Positions 35,323 through 46,974 are shown, counted from the first letter of the stretch. The stretch is DNA of 64,000 nt from Paramarasmius palmivorus (GCA_037176845.1 JAYKXP010000001.1:1178001-1242000); one strand, 5' to 3'. Translations and numbers: made by a program. Notes: a model not told the origin generated them from the letters alone.

Positions 35323-35938
35323 TCAAACGATTGCAGCGGTCATCGAACGCCTGCCGAGCTCGATAATGTATCGGTAGCGTTTTTCGGCTTCCACAATCAC
35401 CTAAAGATATAGTAAGTACACATAAAAGACCAAAGGTATAGAGGAACTCGCCGAAATTTCGCGTTCAAGTGCCTCCACTTCACCATACCACGCGATAATA
35501 GTAGTGAAGAGTTCGACCTCAATACCGATGCATTTCTTCCAGATCGAAGCAGGAGCTTGGATGCTTTGCGTGCGGATTTCTGCCGCTCTGTGCTTCAAGC
35601 TAGAAAGAAGAAGGAGCGTCAGTGATAACGTTCGTGAAGGTAGGGTATGCTGCTCACCGAAGACGCATCTGGTTGATATTATCCTGTTCGGTCTCGCACA
35701 GATAGTCGTTCTTGACAGCATCGTCGAAGCTGTCGTCCAAAGATCCCTCGGCTTTGGTTAGTTCGACGACGGTGACGCATGGATAGCGACGACGGAGGTA
35801 ACGGTGGAGGAAGATGGCAACAGAGAGTGTGATGGTAATGATGACAGCGGTACCGGCAGGCACTTCCGAAACTGCCGAAACCACGGTCAAGCCGAGGTCG
35901 TTGGGAGACGTCGGAGCCCTTGTGGAACTGGCTTGCAT
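35323..35938 (-). CDS. Subfamily B single-pass membrane protein, B8
   Basis: Exons 35938-35658, 35599-35452 (148 nt) and 35400-35323 (78 nt); 168 aa. Tail MQASSTRAPTSPNDLGLTVV, helix AVIITITLSVAIFLHRYL, RRRYPCVTVVELTKAEGSL, exon 2 LKHRAAEIRTQSIQAPASIW and ELFTTIIAWYGEVEALEREIS, exon 3 VIVEAEKRYRYIIELGRRSM ending TAAIV. Intron 2 starts with GC (TTTCG|GCGAGT), a non-canonical but usable GC-AG intron. Exon 3 deviates from the consensus at several positions. First of four B copies in head-to-tail order. An upstream in-frame Met at 35965 is possible. Confidence 0.82.
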
Positions 35939-37625
35939 TGATGAAGATGGGATGTAGTGAACCAAAAGCTACAAATAAGACCGAGGATATGTTTAACGCA
36001 GGTGCAAGTAGTCATTGTTATATATGGTTCGGCGGCAGGACAAGAGATAGATTTACTATTTAGAGGCTAACGAAGTGGCACTGTCGAATATTCGCAGGCT
36101 ATGCGAATTCGCAACGTGTTTTCGAAGAAGTCGATTCACGCGCGTTCCTTTGCTTGTCTCCATTCAGCTACAGATAAGCGCTGACATTCGATTGAAAACG
36201 AATGGAATGATGCCGGGGACAACACTACGAATTGAGGATAGTATGACAGCGTTGAACCCATGTTACCGTTTGCCTTGATGAGAAGTGTACCCGCATTACG
36301 CCATAACGCCATACTCGAGTTCTCAGGGAACAAGAACGCCCTCGCCGCGCTGATATGGTGTATCACGTTTGGCAAGTTGGAAACATGATAATGGCTCGTG
36401 TACTGAAGAGGACTTCGAGGCGTGCATACCATTTACCGTTAAACGTTGGTGGTGCCTGTAGCATCGGTTTACCCACCAAGCGCGCCTTCAAAGGAATCCA
36501 CTAAGTAAGTATTCAACACCATTTGCTACAGCATTTTACTTGAATGACGGAATCATGTGTTGACAGGTACTAGATAGTCATGACTGAACCATCACCCCTA
36601 GATTATAACCTAGAAGGCAAACGATAGAGGAATTTGATAACCAACAGTGTTCTTTCCACTTGCACATACAGACTTGGTAAACCTAACCTATTCCCGTTAC
36701 ATTCGTGGCCATAAGACGACACTTATCCAGATCCTATTCCAGCTCTAGACCCTGTCCTGTGTATTTATGGCCGGATGGGGCTGAAATGGCAAACAGCAAG
36801 TGAAACCGAGCGACGCAAGACGGAAAAGAGAACCAATGTTGGGAGCTCACGGGAAGGTAATGACAGGGATCGTCATCAAGAACCACTTCCATGTGGCGTA
36901 GACCACGGGGAGCTAGTCTTTTGGCCGATGAATCTACATCGCTCAATAGCAATTGCGGAGAAAACATCATCGGCCTTGAACAAAGGACCTTCTTGAGAGA
37001 TCAAAGTGATCGCGCCGTGTGAATGGTCGGTGTATCTTGAGGATTTGAGATAGCGTAATCAATTCATGTTTGACATCCTGGACGAACAGGTAGCGAGATG
37101 AATGAACGAATACAGATGATGTGCGGGGCAAGACGCTTACAGCTATTATAGCTTTTTGTTCATTGGTAGATGGCTTCAATCATGCGCCTGGTAGCACGCT
37201 TCCGGCCCGAAAGAGAAGCTTTTTGACATGACGACTCCAAAGACAGATGAAGCCGTATATCCTTCGTCGCGCAACTGACAGCCAAAATTGGGCTAGGAGC
37301 ACTTTCTTGTACCTTCCTGCACATTCACATGTCGATCACATCCAATCTTTCATCGGTGGTAGACCTAAGAGCCAGCTCAGAGCTTTGGTAGTCGTGTTTC
37401 TGTGGCTGTATAGATGTCTTCATTTCGTTGCTGCTACGGTTTCGTTTGACGCAGCGTTCCTAGACGATGCTGCGATATCGGTGAGCGAGCCGAAGGCAAA
37501 ACAGCGATGTACACGTACTAAGATGTCTATATCCACACCGGTGTGCCACCCAGGATGCTCGGGATATATTCAACGCCTATTCTTCTGAAGTGCCCAACGA
37601 GAGCTATTTCTTGAGGCTTGGTCCT
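35939..37625. other. Upstream region of B8, no gene recognised
   Basis: A minus-strand ATATATAAC at about 36016-36025 may be the B8 TATA box. Nothing between 36.1 and 37.6 kb matches other parts of the window convincingly; short frames lack recognisable features. Confidence 0.35.
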
Positions 37626-38260
37626 TCAAAGCTTCGACTTTAAGCTAGTCGGAATATTGTCAGTATCAGCAAGAGAATGGCAGAAAAATGATTCCAATGA
37701 CACACCTGCGCAGTATCCTAGATCATGACCCCGTTGAGCTGGCACTTTCGAGTGCTCGCCAGAAGTTGGACTTTGATATCGTGAGAGGGAAGGAGACAAG
37801 GGCGGAAGAGGCGATAAGGATGACCCAAACAGCGATGACGAGGAGCAGCTACAGACGTAGGTTCTCTGTATTTCATACACTTCTTGTGGACATGGGAACG
37901 GCTTGGACTGAGTAGCAGTAACGATTCCTGGTTTCGGAACCCGAATGGAGGTCGTCAGTGCAATGAACTGGTGAAACACGCTAGTGTACTCACATCGATT
38001 TACATACACTGAATTCTCTCCGAATCCTTCGCTCAAATTCGTCTACATCTCAAACACTAAAGCCCACTCCTTTTCCCCCGTAGCGCGAGTTCTTGCGGTA
38101 CAAACAGGAAGTCTGGTCTCGAAAACGTGGATCCTCAGTTCGTATCGGACAAAAATTAGCGTTTTTTATGGTGAATCTTGCGGCTGGAAGCTCAATGAAG
38201 GTGTCGAAGTCGCAGCAGGTGGAGTAGGAAAAGGTGACTTTTAGTTCAGCGGACGACGTC
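37626..38260 (-). pseudogene. Relic of family C (copy near B9)
   Basis: The minus strand carries the AATCGATGTGAGTACAC splice-like junction (about 38005-37989) that also appears in the C relics at 40.4, 43.9 and 62.4 kb. Upstream frames are closed by stops. Downstream, a frame of 136 codons (38036-37626) reads VNRCEYTSVFHQF across the unspliced donor. The position downstream of B9 in the same orientation matches the B-then-C order at 61-62.5 kb. Family unknown. Confidence 0.35.
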
Positions 38261-38694
38261 TAGCGTTGTGGACATGGTTGAATGATAACATAAGCGTTGT
38301 GAACAACTTGAACTTGAAGGTCGGAGAATTCGAAAATCATCCGAAAATCATTGATCAGGTCCGAACCGGGTCCGAAACTGTATAGATTGACAAAACCCTG
38401 AATGCTACATGCCAAACTCCACAGCGGGTAGGACATAGAACAGTACGAAGTATAGAAAACATTACGACGAGATGCGAGAACTACAGAGGCTAGAGCAAAG
38501 ACGTACATACAAGCACATAGAGAGAAAAAAAAACAGAATTCGAAGGATAAGAACGAACACGTTCAGAGATGGACGATAAAGAGATCAAAGGGACAACAAT
38601 ATTCAATGAGAAGGGGAGTGAGCAGACGAGGTGGCCTTCCACAAACTGTTCCTATATGGTTTACAATTGCACGCCTCGTACCACATATCTAAAG

Positions 38695-39316
38695 TCAGAC
38701 ATTGGTAGCAACCATCGTGCGCCTACCGAGCTCGATGTTGTATCGGTAGCGCTTCTCAAGTTCGACGATGGTCTGAAGGATCAAAACTCGAAGTAAGCAG
38801 AGAGGAAGTGCTGGAGAATTCGAGGGACGTACAGCAATCTCGCGTTGAAGTGCCTCTGCTCCAACGTACCAACCGATGATATCAGAGAAAAGTTCGGCCT
38901 CGACGTTGAAGCACTTCTTCCAGATGGAGGCAGGAACCTCGAGGCTCTGGGTACGTATCTGTGAGGCCTTGTTTTTCAAGCTATACAAGAAAGTGATATC
39001 AGCTTCATCACCTACAGTGAACAGAACATGCTACGCACCAAAGACGTGTCTTGCCAATGACCTCCCGCTCAGATCCACGCAGATAGTCATTTTTGACAGC
39101 ATCATCAAAGCTAACATCCAACGATGTCTCTGCCTTGTTGAGTTCAACGATGGTGAGGCATGGGTAGAGACGGCGGAGGAGACGGTAGAGGAAAAGGGCA
39201 AGAGTGAATAACGCGGCGATTGTGATAGAGACCATCATCTGATCACCGGCAGGTCCAGGGATTTCCTCGAGGAGGCAGGCGAGGTCTGAAGGTGCCTTTG
39301 TGAAATAAGCTGGCAT
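38695..39316 (-). CDS. Subfamily B single-pass membrane protein, B9
   Basis: Exons 39316-39039, 38980-38833 (148 nt) and 38772-38695 (78 nt); 167 aa. Tail MPAYFTKAPSDLACLLEEIP, helix VSITIAALFTLALFLYRLL, RRLYPCLTIVELNKAETSL, DDAVKNDYLRGSEREVIGK, exon 2 LKNKASQIRTQSLEVPASIW and ELFSDIIGWYVGAEALQREIA, exon 3 TIVELEKRYRYNIELGRRTM ending VATNV. The MPAY start and the promoter (TATAAAAACAATG) are nearly the same as in B12. Function unknown. Confidence 0.87.
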
Positions 39317-39387
39317 TGGTGCAAACTTTTGGTAACGGAGCAAGTCAGAGAAGAGATTGCATAGTATGAGGAGCGAGAAGCGCATTG

Positions 39388-39394
39388 TTTTTAT
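39388..39394 (-). promoter_or_regulatory. TATA box of B9
   Basis: GAGTATAAAAACAATG on the minus strand, about 75 bp upstream of the B9 start; identical in context to the B12 promoter. Confidence 0.6.
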
Positions 39395-39499
39395 ACTCAA
39401 GTTTGAGAAGCTGTAGACAATGTATGTTTAGCGTCATCCCTTTAGGGATAGGGCTCGGTGGTCGTGTACTCGTATGCAACGAGCCATCAGTGATCCAAA

Positions 39500-40751
39500 G
39501 CTGTGACGCTTGACTTGAGCACTGCCGGTGCAATCGTGCTAGCCCAATATAGGGCATCATCCTCGGACACAACAAGCACAAACGAGATCCGCTGCGACTG
39601 GGACGGATGTGCCAAGCTGCAAGTAGTCCTACTAGCCTCAGGACCATTCCCAGTCAGCATGATGTTCTACGAGGCGGGTCGGGCATCGGTAGCAACGTAG
39701 CGCAGAGTGCAAACCTGAAGACTGGAGTATGGACACGCAGGAAGGCAAGTTTGCACAGACATATGGACGACCAGCGAGCAACGCAGCTTCTGAAAGTAAA
39801 CCAGCCAATCATATCCCTGTCAGAAATATCGCGAAAACATCAGATGGAAGTCAAACAGCCTTCTCCCGCGATGAACCTGGGAACCGAAGCCTACGGGCTG
39901 CGGTTGCGAAGTTGTTGTGTGCCTCGTGTGTGCCTGTCGTCATATATGTCATTTGAGCTGCCTATGATAAAGGGCATCAGCGAATCAGATGACAAGTTAA
40001 AAGTCTTTGTGCACGTACTGTACCTAAACACCCTGCTGAAAGGTCTTTTACCGCTCTACGATGCTCGACCTCAGTACTCAACCCAAATGCTTTCCGGAAC
40101 GAAACGGGGCCTTGGAGACCTCGAGAGCACATTCCCGAGGGCTTTCATCCAAGCGCTTGGACTTGAGGGGATTCAAGGATGTAGTCCTAAAGTTTTTCGT
40201 GTTCCAACCCAGGTCTGGCCCATCCGTCATCGGGTTATCGTTGAATGTGCCCCACAAGCGTTCCCAGAGTTCAATCAAGTTGGGAGTGGTAAAGTGCGGA
40301 AAAGGCGATAACAGCAGAAGGGCGATGGATGCAATATGCCATGACATGCCGAATTGAACAGTCTTCTGGTGATTTCGTAGCTTCTTCTGTCCTGTTGCGA
40401 CGAGTAGTGCATCTGGTCGATGCCACGTCTCAGTACCATGACTTGCGGAGGAGATACTGATATGCTCACATCGATTCATATTCACCCCAGACCATACTTC
40501 CTACGCTCGAGCCCATCTCCTGTCTTTCCTGTAGATGCTAGAGTATCAATCTTCGAGCCCAAGCCACAGAAATCGAAATCGCGAATCCCCGGTTCGTTCC
40601 GGCAGCGACGAGCGAATCTCGTCGTCCTATTTATCGATGAAACGATGTTGAGTAGTGAGCGCTGGACGATATGAAGGGAAGATTGCGCTGGTGTTGTCGA
40701 GAATTTGAATGAGAACATGAGGGTCAAGGGCAAAAGACTTGCCGGCGGCAA
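39500..40751 (-). pseudogene. Relic of family C (copy near B10)
   Basis: The minus strand from 40740 reads PHVLIQILDNTSAIFPSYRP and, after an in-frame TAG, DDEIRSSLPEPGIRDFDF. It then reaches the AATCGATGTGAGCATA junction (about 40477-40463) and an AG acceptor near 40350. A long frame opens again at 40485-40078. A homologous start (CATGTTCTCATTCAA, same spacing) is at 44.2 kb and, diverged, at 62.1 kb. All copies carry stops or frameshifts, so no intact member exists in the window. I cannot name the family. Confidence 0.4.
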
Positions 40752-40799
40752 AGTAAAATTACCGGAAAATCCGGAATTTAATAAAACGAGATATTTATA

Positions 40800-41256
40800 C
40801 TAAGGTAGGGGCACTCCATCTCCCGCAAACGTCATGTGCTCTCGGCTAGATTATCACCTCGCTCCATATATGGTGATTTTGCTCTGCAAGGACTATTGCA
40901 CTGCGAAACGCGATCGTTTCCCAAAAAGTAGCACCAACATTTTCTCAAGAACAAGAGTATCTTCAAGTACGAACAAGAATTGTGTGAAAAGGGGATGATT
41001 TCCGAGCTGAATTTCGGCTCGAAGTCTCCGACAGATAAATCGGAAATAACTCCGCGAAACGGACTCTCCTTTCCCCCAAATTTACAAGTGACATTCCTTA
41101 CAGTCATAACAAAAATTTGTTGGTTTTACTTTGTGTCATAACAGGATGGGAGCTGCCAGAGAGAGCTACTTGTTCATTTTCACCATATATGGATTGCCCG
41201 CTAACACTAGCCGATGGCACGTGACGTTTGCGGGAGATGGAGTGCCCCTACCTTAG
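40800..41256. mobile_element. 457-bp element with long terminal inverted repeats
   Basis: The ends are perfect inverted repeats for more than 30 bp: CTAAGGTAGGGGCACTCCAT... at 40800 and ...ATGGAGTGCCCCTACCTTAG ending 41256, continuing inward through CTCCCGCAAACGTCA. The paralogous flanks downstream of B11 (44.2 kb), B12 (62.1 kb) and the 56.9 kb copy lack this sequence between ...GGAATTTAxxAAAACGA and AACGCTAATGCT, so it is an insertion in the B10 3' flank. No protein is encoded; non-autonomous DNA transposon. Family and target duplication cannot be fixed by eye. Confidence 0.8.
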
Positions 41257-41623
41257 TGTCAACGCTAATGCTTACTACGTATAGGCGTAGCTACAAGGAC
41301 ATGGACATCATGTATGGTGACCAAAAGATGCATAACAGTTCAACTATCAGGGTTACAACACAGCACTACGATAGCAGCCAAGGGGAAAACAAATCGGAGA
41401 GGGACAGAGTACAGAGAAATACTAATAGGAATCGAAAGCATAGATAAAAAGCATTACAACAAAACAAAATGAACTGGTTGGCTATGAACCAAACGAAAAG
41501 GATTGTAGATGCGCCGTGTATATAGCTACCAGCCTTCCCATTCAGTGTCCCCCATAGCATCGAGATGTGCACGACTAGTGATGTGGCACACCTCGCACTG
41601 GTACGCGTCGCGGAGGAAATAGC

Positions 41624-42257
41624 TCACTGGCACACATTAGTGGCGAACATGGTGCGCCTGCCAAGCTCGATCATGTATTCGTAGCGCTTTTCGAGTTCAA
41701 TGATTGTCTGGAGAAACAGAAACACAGTGAGCAGAAAGACAATCATGAAGGGCTCGAAGGAACATACGGCAATCTCTCGCTCAAGTACCTCTACCTGAAC
41801 ATACCACGCGACGATATCGGAGAAAAGCTCGATCTCGACGTTGAAACATTTCTTCCAGATGGATGCCGGGGCTCTGAGACGCTGGATACGGATTTCAGCT
41901 GCTCTATGCTTGATACTGGAGAACATTAGCAACTTTGACGTTCAGAGAGGTAGAGAATGCTGCGCACCGCAAAAGAGCCTGATTCATGACATCCAATTCA
42001 TAGCCACGCAGATAGTCGCCCTTGACGGCCTCATCGAAGATTTCATCTAACGAAGTCTCGGATTTGTTGAGTTCCTTGACGGTGAGGCATGGATATCGAC
42101 GACGGAGGTAGCGGTGGAGGAAGAGAGTAGAAGCGAACAAAGCGAGGATGACGGTGATGACGATCCGATCGCCGACAGGGGCTTGGGAAATTGCCGAAAC
42201 CACAGTCAAGCTGGGGCCGGGGCCGGTGGTATCAGCTTTTGCAGATTCAGCGTGCAT
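41624..42257 (-). CDS. Subfamily B single-pass membrane protein, B10
   Basis: Exons 42257-41968, 41915-41768 (148 nt) and 41707-41624 (84 nt); 173 aa. Tail MHAESAKADTTGPGPSLTVV, helix IVITVILALFASTLFLHRYL, RRRYPCLTVKELNKSETSL, DEAVKGDYLRGYELDVMNQ, exon 2 IKHRAAEIRIQRLRAPASIW and ELFSDIVAWYVQVEVLEREIA, exon 3 TIIELEKRYEYMIELGRRTM ending FATNVCQ. The last exon is 6 nt longer than in other B genes, adding a C-terminal CQ. Function unknown. Confidence 0.86.
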
Positions 42258-42330
42258 GGGGATGGCTGTATTGAATGTGTGCTAGCGTTCGAGAAGGAAT
42301 ACTGAAGAATGTTGAAGGAGAGTGGAGGTC

Positions 42331-42337
42331 ATTTTAT
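42331..42337 (-). promoter_or_regulatory. TATA box of B10
   Basis: GTATAAAATGACC on the minus strand about 75 bp upstream of the B10 start. Confidence 0.55.
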
Positions 42338-42699
42338 ACACGTCCGGGTCTGCCTCAGCTCTGCAGACTTTACTTACGTACATCATAGAGTTGCAAGTTG
42401 CGGATTATCCTCTTGACAGGTTGGACAAAAGCGGATAACTTTGACGGAAACTTGCGTATCAGTGTATTCGTGTAGAGCAATCGGCTTGGTCGGTGTTGTT
42501 ATTCGTTATTCTGCCATTCCTGAAACAGCCATTTACATGAATTGAAGGGATCCTGGTGTCCACGGTGCCCCAGAGTCATACATTATCCTTCTGGAACTCT
42601 TCTATCCACTCCACTCTGCCTCTTTTCGTGTCCTGGCTGTCTACCTATCGACAATGGACATATACCCCCCTGATCTTCATTTCTCCACCGCGGATATTT

Positions 42700-43059
42700 C
42701 TCTACATCTAGTTCCTGACTAGCCTGGGATCCATCACTTCCCTGTGGAATGTATGATCATTACTGATGTTATTGTATCGGTATGGCGCCGGCCCGCCCAC
42801 TGCGGGGCTCGAGAGTCGAGTGCCCACGATATGAGCTGCCTATTGCCGCATCTGAACCTTACTGTCAGATGGTGAATCATACTTGTAGGTAACGCGAATA
42901 TATTAGTCCCAGATCTTCCAGAATCCTTATCCAGAATCGATTCCAGGCAGTGCTGAAATCGCGTCACGCACACATCTATGAACTCGAAAAGGGATGCAAC
43001 GAGACGACGGTTGATAACCATGTGCATGACCCAAACATATCAGGGAAGTCGATCGGTCT
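42700..43059. repeat. Dispersed repeat segment shared with 62.6 and 63.2 kb
   Basis: CCAGAATCGATTCCAGGCAG (42932-42951) matches CCTAGAACTGATTCCAGGCAG near 63186 and CTAGAACCGATTCTACCTAG near 62655. The surrounding sequence is similar but degraded. Likely decayed copies of the same gene region downstream of B genes. Confidence 0.35.
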
Positions 43060-43237
43060 TCTGTTAAATGTAGTGATGGGTACTGTACCTGCAGTTCCGA
43101 TGTCGCAGAACTCTGATATTGGCAAAGGCCAAGAAAGCATCAAAATCAATACAGAACTTGTGAAAGGTTGTGTTTCGACTACCGTGAGTATAGTCTTGCG
43201 CATATCCAGTTGATTCGGTATCGTTTGCCGCATTTGA
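43060..43237 (-). pseudogene. Relic of a subfamily-A-like exon 3
   Basis: The minus strand contains CGxxAACGATACCGAATCAAC followed by an ATGCGCAAGAC segment (residues NQLDMRKT), matching the VKRYRIN..MRK core of A exon 3. After it the sequence diverges from A genes but resembles the second relic at 46.48-46.64 kb (shared VE/EPQ...FVD-like stretch and CGACGTCGCA / CGATGTCGCA). No exons 1, 2 or 4 are nearby. Confidence 0.4.
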
Positions 43238-44230
43238 CTTTGCTCTGAAGCGGCGAAAAAGCTTTCACAGACACTTTCCTACATTAGTATACTACCTCGC
43301 AATATTCGGAATGAGATTTCTCTCTCTCTCCCCCGAAGCGAGTCATCCAGAATGAGGGGACCCTTCAAGTTGAAGCTTTCCTCGAAACCGATGGTAACAT
43401 TGTTAGCTTTCGTACGAGGGTCAAAGAAGATATTCCGGCATGAATGCTCCCACTCGCGTCCATGTAGACATCAGTTCGAATTTGCACGGCTGAAGGTGAC
43501 CTCAAAGCATTCTTCGAGTCCCGTTCAGTTGAGAGATAACGAGCCAAAGATAGAAGCAACGATGACGAATGCAGTCGGTCAGGCATGGCTACTATACCGA
43601 GTTTGGTAGAGGAGTCTGAGCATCAAGAGAATTTGCATGTCTAGAAGGGTGTCGGGGTTTTGAAGGAGTGTCGAATGAAAGGGAGCAGAGCCATCAAAAG
43701 TGGTGTTGAAAAATGCAGTAGCGACGACGACGAGGACCAGGGTCCTGCCAGCACAAACGATTTTCAGGTATTGAGGATATGCTTTTACCCTAGCGATGGA
43801 CTACCAAGAGCAAAGTAGTTGAAACCTCGCCTGGAAATGATCCCAGTCAGAGCCCTGAGTCCACGAAAGCGTGCAACAGTGCTCACCTCGATTAACGACC
43901 CAAACGTCTGAACGTCCATGATTTCGCTCTCCCCAACCATCATCTACAAGTTCCCATCTTTTTCCGAGGACATTCATCAAAGAGAAAATCTCAGCATCCC
44001 ATTGAAACTCGACGTGAGCTGGCCTTGCAGACGGTGAATCTGCAGTTTACTCCGGCAGCGGCGAAGATAGGACTGGCATTATCGTGACTCTTGAGACAGA
44101 GCCCTACGAGCACATCAGGACGAAGTATCGAGTGCCGGAAGATTGTTGAGGGAAGAATGAGCGGGTATTGTTGAGAAGTTGAATGAGAACATGGGAGTTA
44201 AGAGCAACCTTGGAGTGGTGGGAAAATCAT
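43238..44230 (-). pseudogene. Relic of family C (copy near B11)
   Basis: Starts on the minus strand near 44195 with CATGTTCTCATTCAACTTCT, then GTRYFVLMCS and a stop. Later KRWELVDDGWGERNHGRSDV and WVVNRG lead to a GTGAGCACTGTTGCAC donor (about 43894-43879) and an acceptor near 43859. Stops and frameshifts separate the parts. Paralogous to the relics at 40 kb and 62 kb. Position downstream of B11, same strand. Confidence 0.4.
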
Positions 44231-44717
44231 CGGAAAATCCGGAATTTATCAAACAAGGTACTTATTTACACCAATGTTCCTGTAGCTGACGCTAATGCTA
44301 CACACAGACGTAGCTAGAAGGACATGTTGTATGGTAACAGACGAAATGATCACTAAAAAAGACATCAACTTCAAGTTTACAGAGCAATACGACAGCAAGC
44401 GAAAGGAAGAGCAGGTTTGAGAACAAGTACAAAGAGGTAACAAACGATACGAGAATCGAAAGCATCTACGAAAACAGACAGAGAATGGAATAACCTGGTT
44501 TGAAGTCGTGTATGAGAGTATGAAGATAAACAAAAGATTCCGAAAGAGAGATGGCGTAGGATGTTGCACAAGTGTAGTGGACAGTGGATGAAAACAGGCT
44601 ACCGCTACCCGAGACACTTCTTGTCGACAGTCTTGGTAGCACCAAGGTGTGCGCGACTAGGGATCGTGTCGATCACATGCGACACAACTCGTAGCGCGCG
44701 TCTCTCGAACGAGAGGC

Positions 44718-45333
44718 TCAGACGTTGGTTGCGACCATCGTGCGTCTGCCAAGCTCGATGTTGTATCTGTAGCGCTTCTCAAGCTCGACGATGGTCTGAA
44801 GAATCAAGACTCAAAGTAAGCAGAGAAGACATCGAAGGATTCGAGGGAACGTACAGCAATCTCGCGTTCAAGTGCCTCTGCACTAGCGTGCCAGTTGATA
44901 ATAGCCGAGAAGAGCTCGACCTCGACATTGAAGCATTTCTTCCAGATCGAGGCAGGAGCTTCAAGACTCTGGGTGCGGATTTCTGAAGCTCTATTCTTCA
45001 CACTGTGTTAAAAGGAGGGCATCAGCATTAGACATCTTTGACACCTCATAGACATCAAAGAAAACAGTGCTGCGCACCGAATACGGGTCTGTTCAATGAC
45101 ATCCCGTTCAGATCCACGTATATAATCATCCTTGATGGCTTCGTCGAAGGCATCGTCCAAATGAGTTTCGGCCTTATTTAGTTCAACGACGGTGAGGCAT
45201 GGGTAGAGACGACGTAGGAAACGGTGGAGGAAAAGGGCAAGAGCGAATATAGCGGCGATTGTTATGAGGACGACGCGATCACTGGCATCGGCAGGTTCCG
45301 AGATTACGGCGAGGTCTGACTTGTGGGTTGCAT
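44718..45333 (-). pseudogene. Subfamily B copy B11 with lost start codon
   Basis: Exon 2 (45002-44855, 148 nt) and exon 3 (44795-44718) are intact: VKNRASEIRTQSLEAPASIW, ELFSAIINWHASAEALEREIA, TIVELEKRYRYNIELGRRTM, VATNV. The 3' part of exon 1 (down to 45078) is also open, with helix VLITIAAIFALALFLHRFL and RRLYPCLTVVELNKAETHL. At the expected start, the ATGCCAGCT of B9/B12 is ATATCAATG, and a 7-nt deletion relative to B9 shifts the frame so that the only nearby ATG runs into TAA after nine codons. No other ATG lies in frame before the membrane helix. Either a young pseudogene or translated from a non-AUG start. Confidence 0.75.
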
Positions 45334-46480
45334 TGATATTGGTGCAAACTGGAAGGGAATAGAGTTGTGTCTGAGGATCTGGAAGAGGTCAAGTTGTAGT
45401 AACCAAGTGTTCACAAGGTCGGCCCTCTATATACATGCAGGAGAGTCACTCTAATCATTCTGCTGAGGGGCTGGATCGGCAATACCGTACTTTCGTTAGC
45501 CAGTTAGATATGCTCCAGACTGGTTCGCCTGGAGCTATGCTGAAGGCGCCAGTTTGAATTGACCAGGGAACAATTTGCTGCATCAAGATCACCAAGCCGA
45601 ATATGGTGAGAGTCGGATATGGAAAAATAAATAACGTCCATGCCACGCAGTGAACGCGTCACTGCGTGAAGATAATGATCATGGGCGTGAAGGCCGGCGC
45701 GGGCATGGTCGCTTCTTCCGGGTACGTTGAGACTTGATTGATCGCGATGAAAAGACGACCTTACATAAATAACATGAATACGGACCTCAACGATGTCCAC
45801 ATGCTGTAAAAAGATCCAATTGAGGACGAGTGCCGAGTTCCACTTAGGTTCAAGGTGGCCAGCATCCACAACCAACAAGATCACGAATCAGTTTGATACG
45901 TTGATGAATCAGTGGGGGTAGGGCTGCGTTCTTGTATTGTAAGATACGTCTTTCGAAAACACGGTCGGATTTCGCTTTGATTTCCGTTTATTGAGACGGA
46001 AATGTTCTGACACATGATATGGTACAAGTGGCCAAAACTGGCAGGGTCTCTCAGCAACACGTACTTGTAAGCTTAAGTACTGTCATGACTCACAGTCATC
46101 TGTGAGGCTAAGTAGCCCCAAACCTCCTTTTCTGTAAGCTTCCTGAACGTTGCTTTGGGACGACCAGTAGCCAGAGTTTTCTGTCCCTCTTCGAGCATCG
46201 CGGCAGTTGGGACGCTGATCACTCCAATCTCTATAGTCTTCTCCGTCGTTTTGCCTTCAAGACCTTCCTTAGTAGCATTGTATAGATCGCGTTCTCTAAA
46301 TTGATGTCGTTATTGTACTTTATACAGAGATTGTTTAGCTGAGCATCAATCAGGAAAGATGAAGATTTAGCCACCTCTTCTCTAAGAACATCTTCGCTTT
46401 CGCCATGTTTTCCCCTATAAAGCTGGCCTTCCAAGCCCAAAAGTAACCCGAAGGGTCGACTTGGAATCAAACCCGTATAA
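45334..46480. other. Region upstream of B11 with possible decayed gene
   Basis: Minus-strand frames at 45884-45504 and 45646-45455 (WTLFIFPYPTLTIFGLVILM) suggest the remnant of a membrane protein, but they overlap in different frames and I cannot splice them. A CTATATACATGCAG site near 45426-45439 may be the B11 TATA region. Confidence 0.3.
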
Positions 46481-46481
46481 C

Positions 46482-46637
46482 CTATGGTTCCGACGTCGCA
46501 AAACTAACTCTCGTATCAACAAAGGTCAAGAGAGTGATCCCTAGTGTTTGCGGTTCGTACGTCATATAGGTAGCCTTAATCTTGCGCATCTTCATGTTGG
46601 TGTTGATTCGATATCGTTTAACGCGTTCAACTATCAT
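46482..46637 (-). pseudogene. Relic of a subfamily A exon 3
   Basis: The minus strand after a CTCAG acceptor reads MIVERVKRYRINTNMKMRK, ATYMTYEPQTLGI, a clear A exon 3, but continues into VDTRVSFATSEP instead of the TGREVVxPQ end and GT donor. It lies just downstream of A2' on the same strand, so it is not part of A2'. A similar but more decayed piece is at 43.1 kb. Confidence 0.55.
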
Positions 46638-46974
46638 CTGAGGAGAGATAGATGGGATGATTGAGTGATCGAGATCATTCGACTCGAGATTCTCGCGGGT
46701 CCGGCTTGAATGTCCACAATGTAAAACACGAGCTTGCTTGCGTAGGTGTATGTACATTTTGCAAAGATGGGATAAATGTCATGTAGGAAGTTCCTGATAG
46801 TAGAAGGTTAGGATACTATGATGAGCATAGGTAGAACCTAGTGAACGAGAGCAATAGTAAGAAAGCGAAAGCAAAATACAATATCGACAGAAAGCAACCA
46901 TGGAACGACGAAAGTGAGTACGAGAACCAAACCAACGACTCAATCCGTGCGAGAGCCAACACCACTAAGGCCTG

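Noticed and set aside
39607..40311. 234-codon plus-strand frame
   Set aside because: Antisense to a family C relic, low-complexity composition, no homologue on the plus strand of the other relic copies.
45455..45884. Possible pheromone-receptor or similar seven-helix gene
   Set aside because: Hydrophobic stretches are present but frames overlap and no receptor motif can be recognised.
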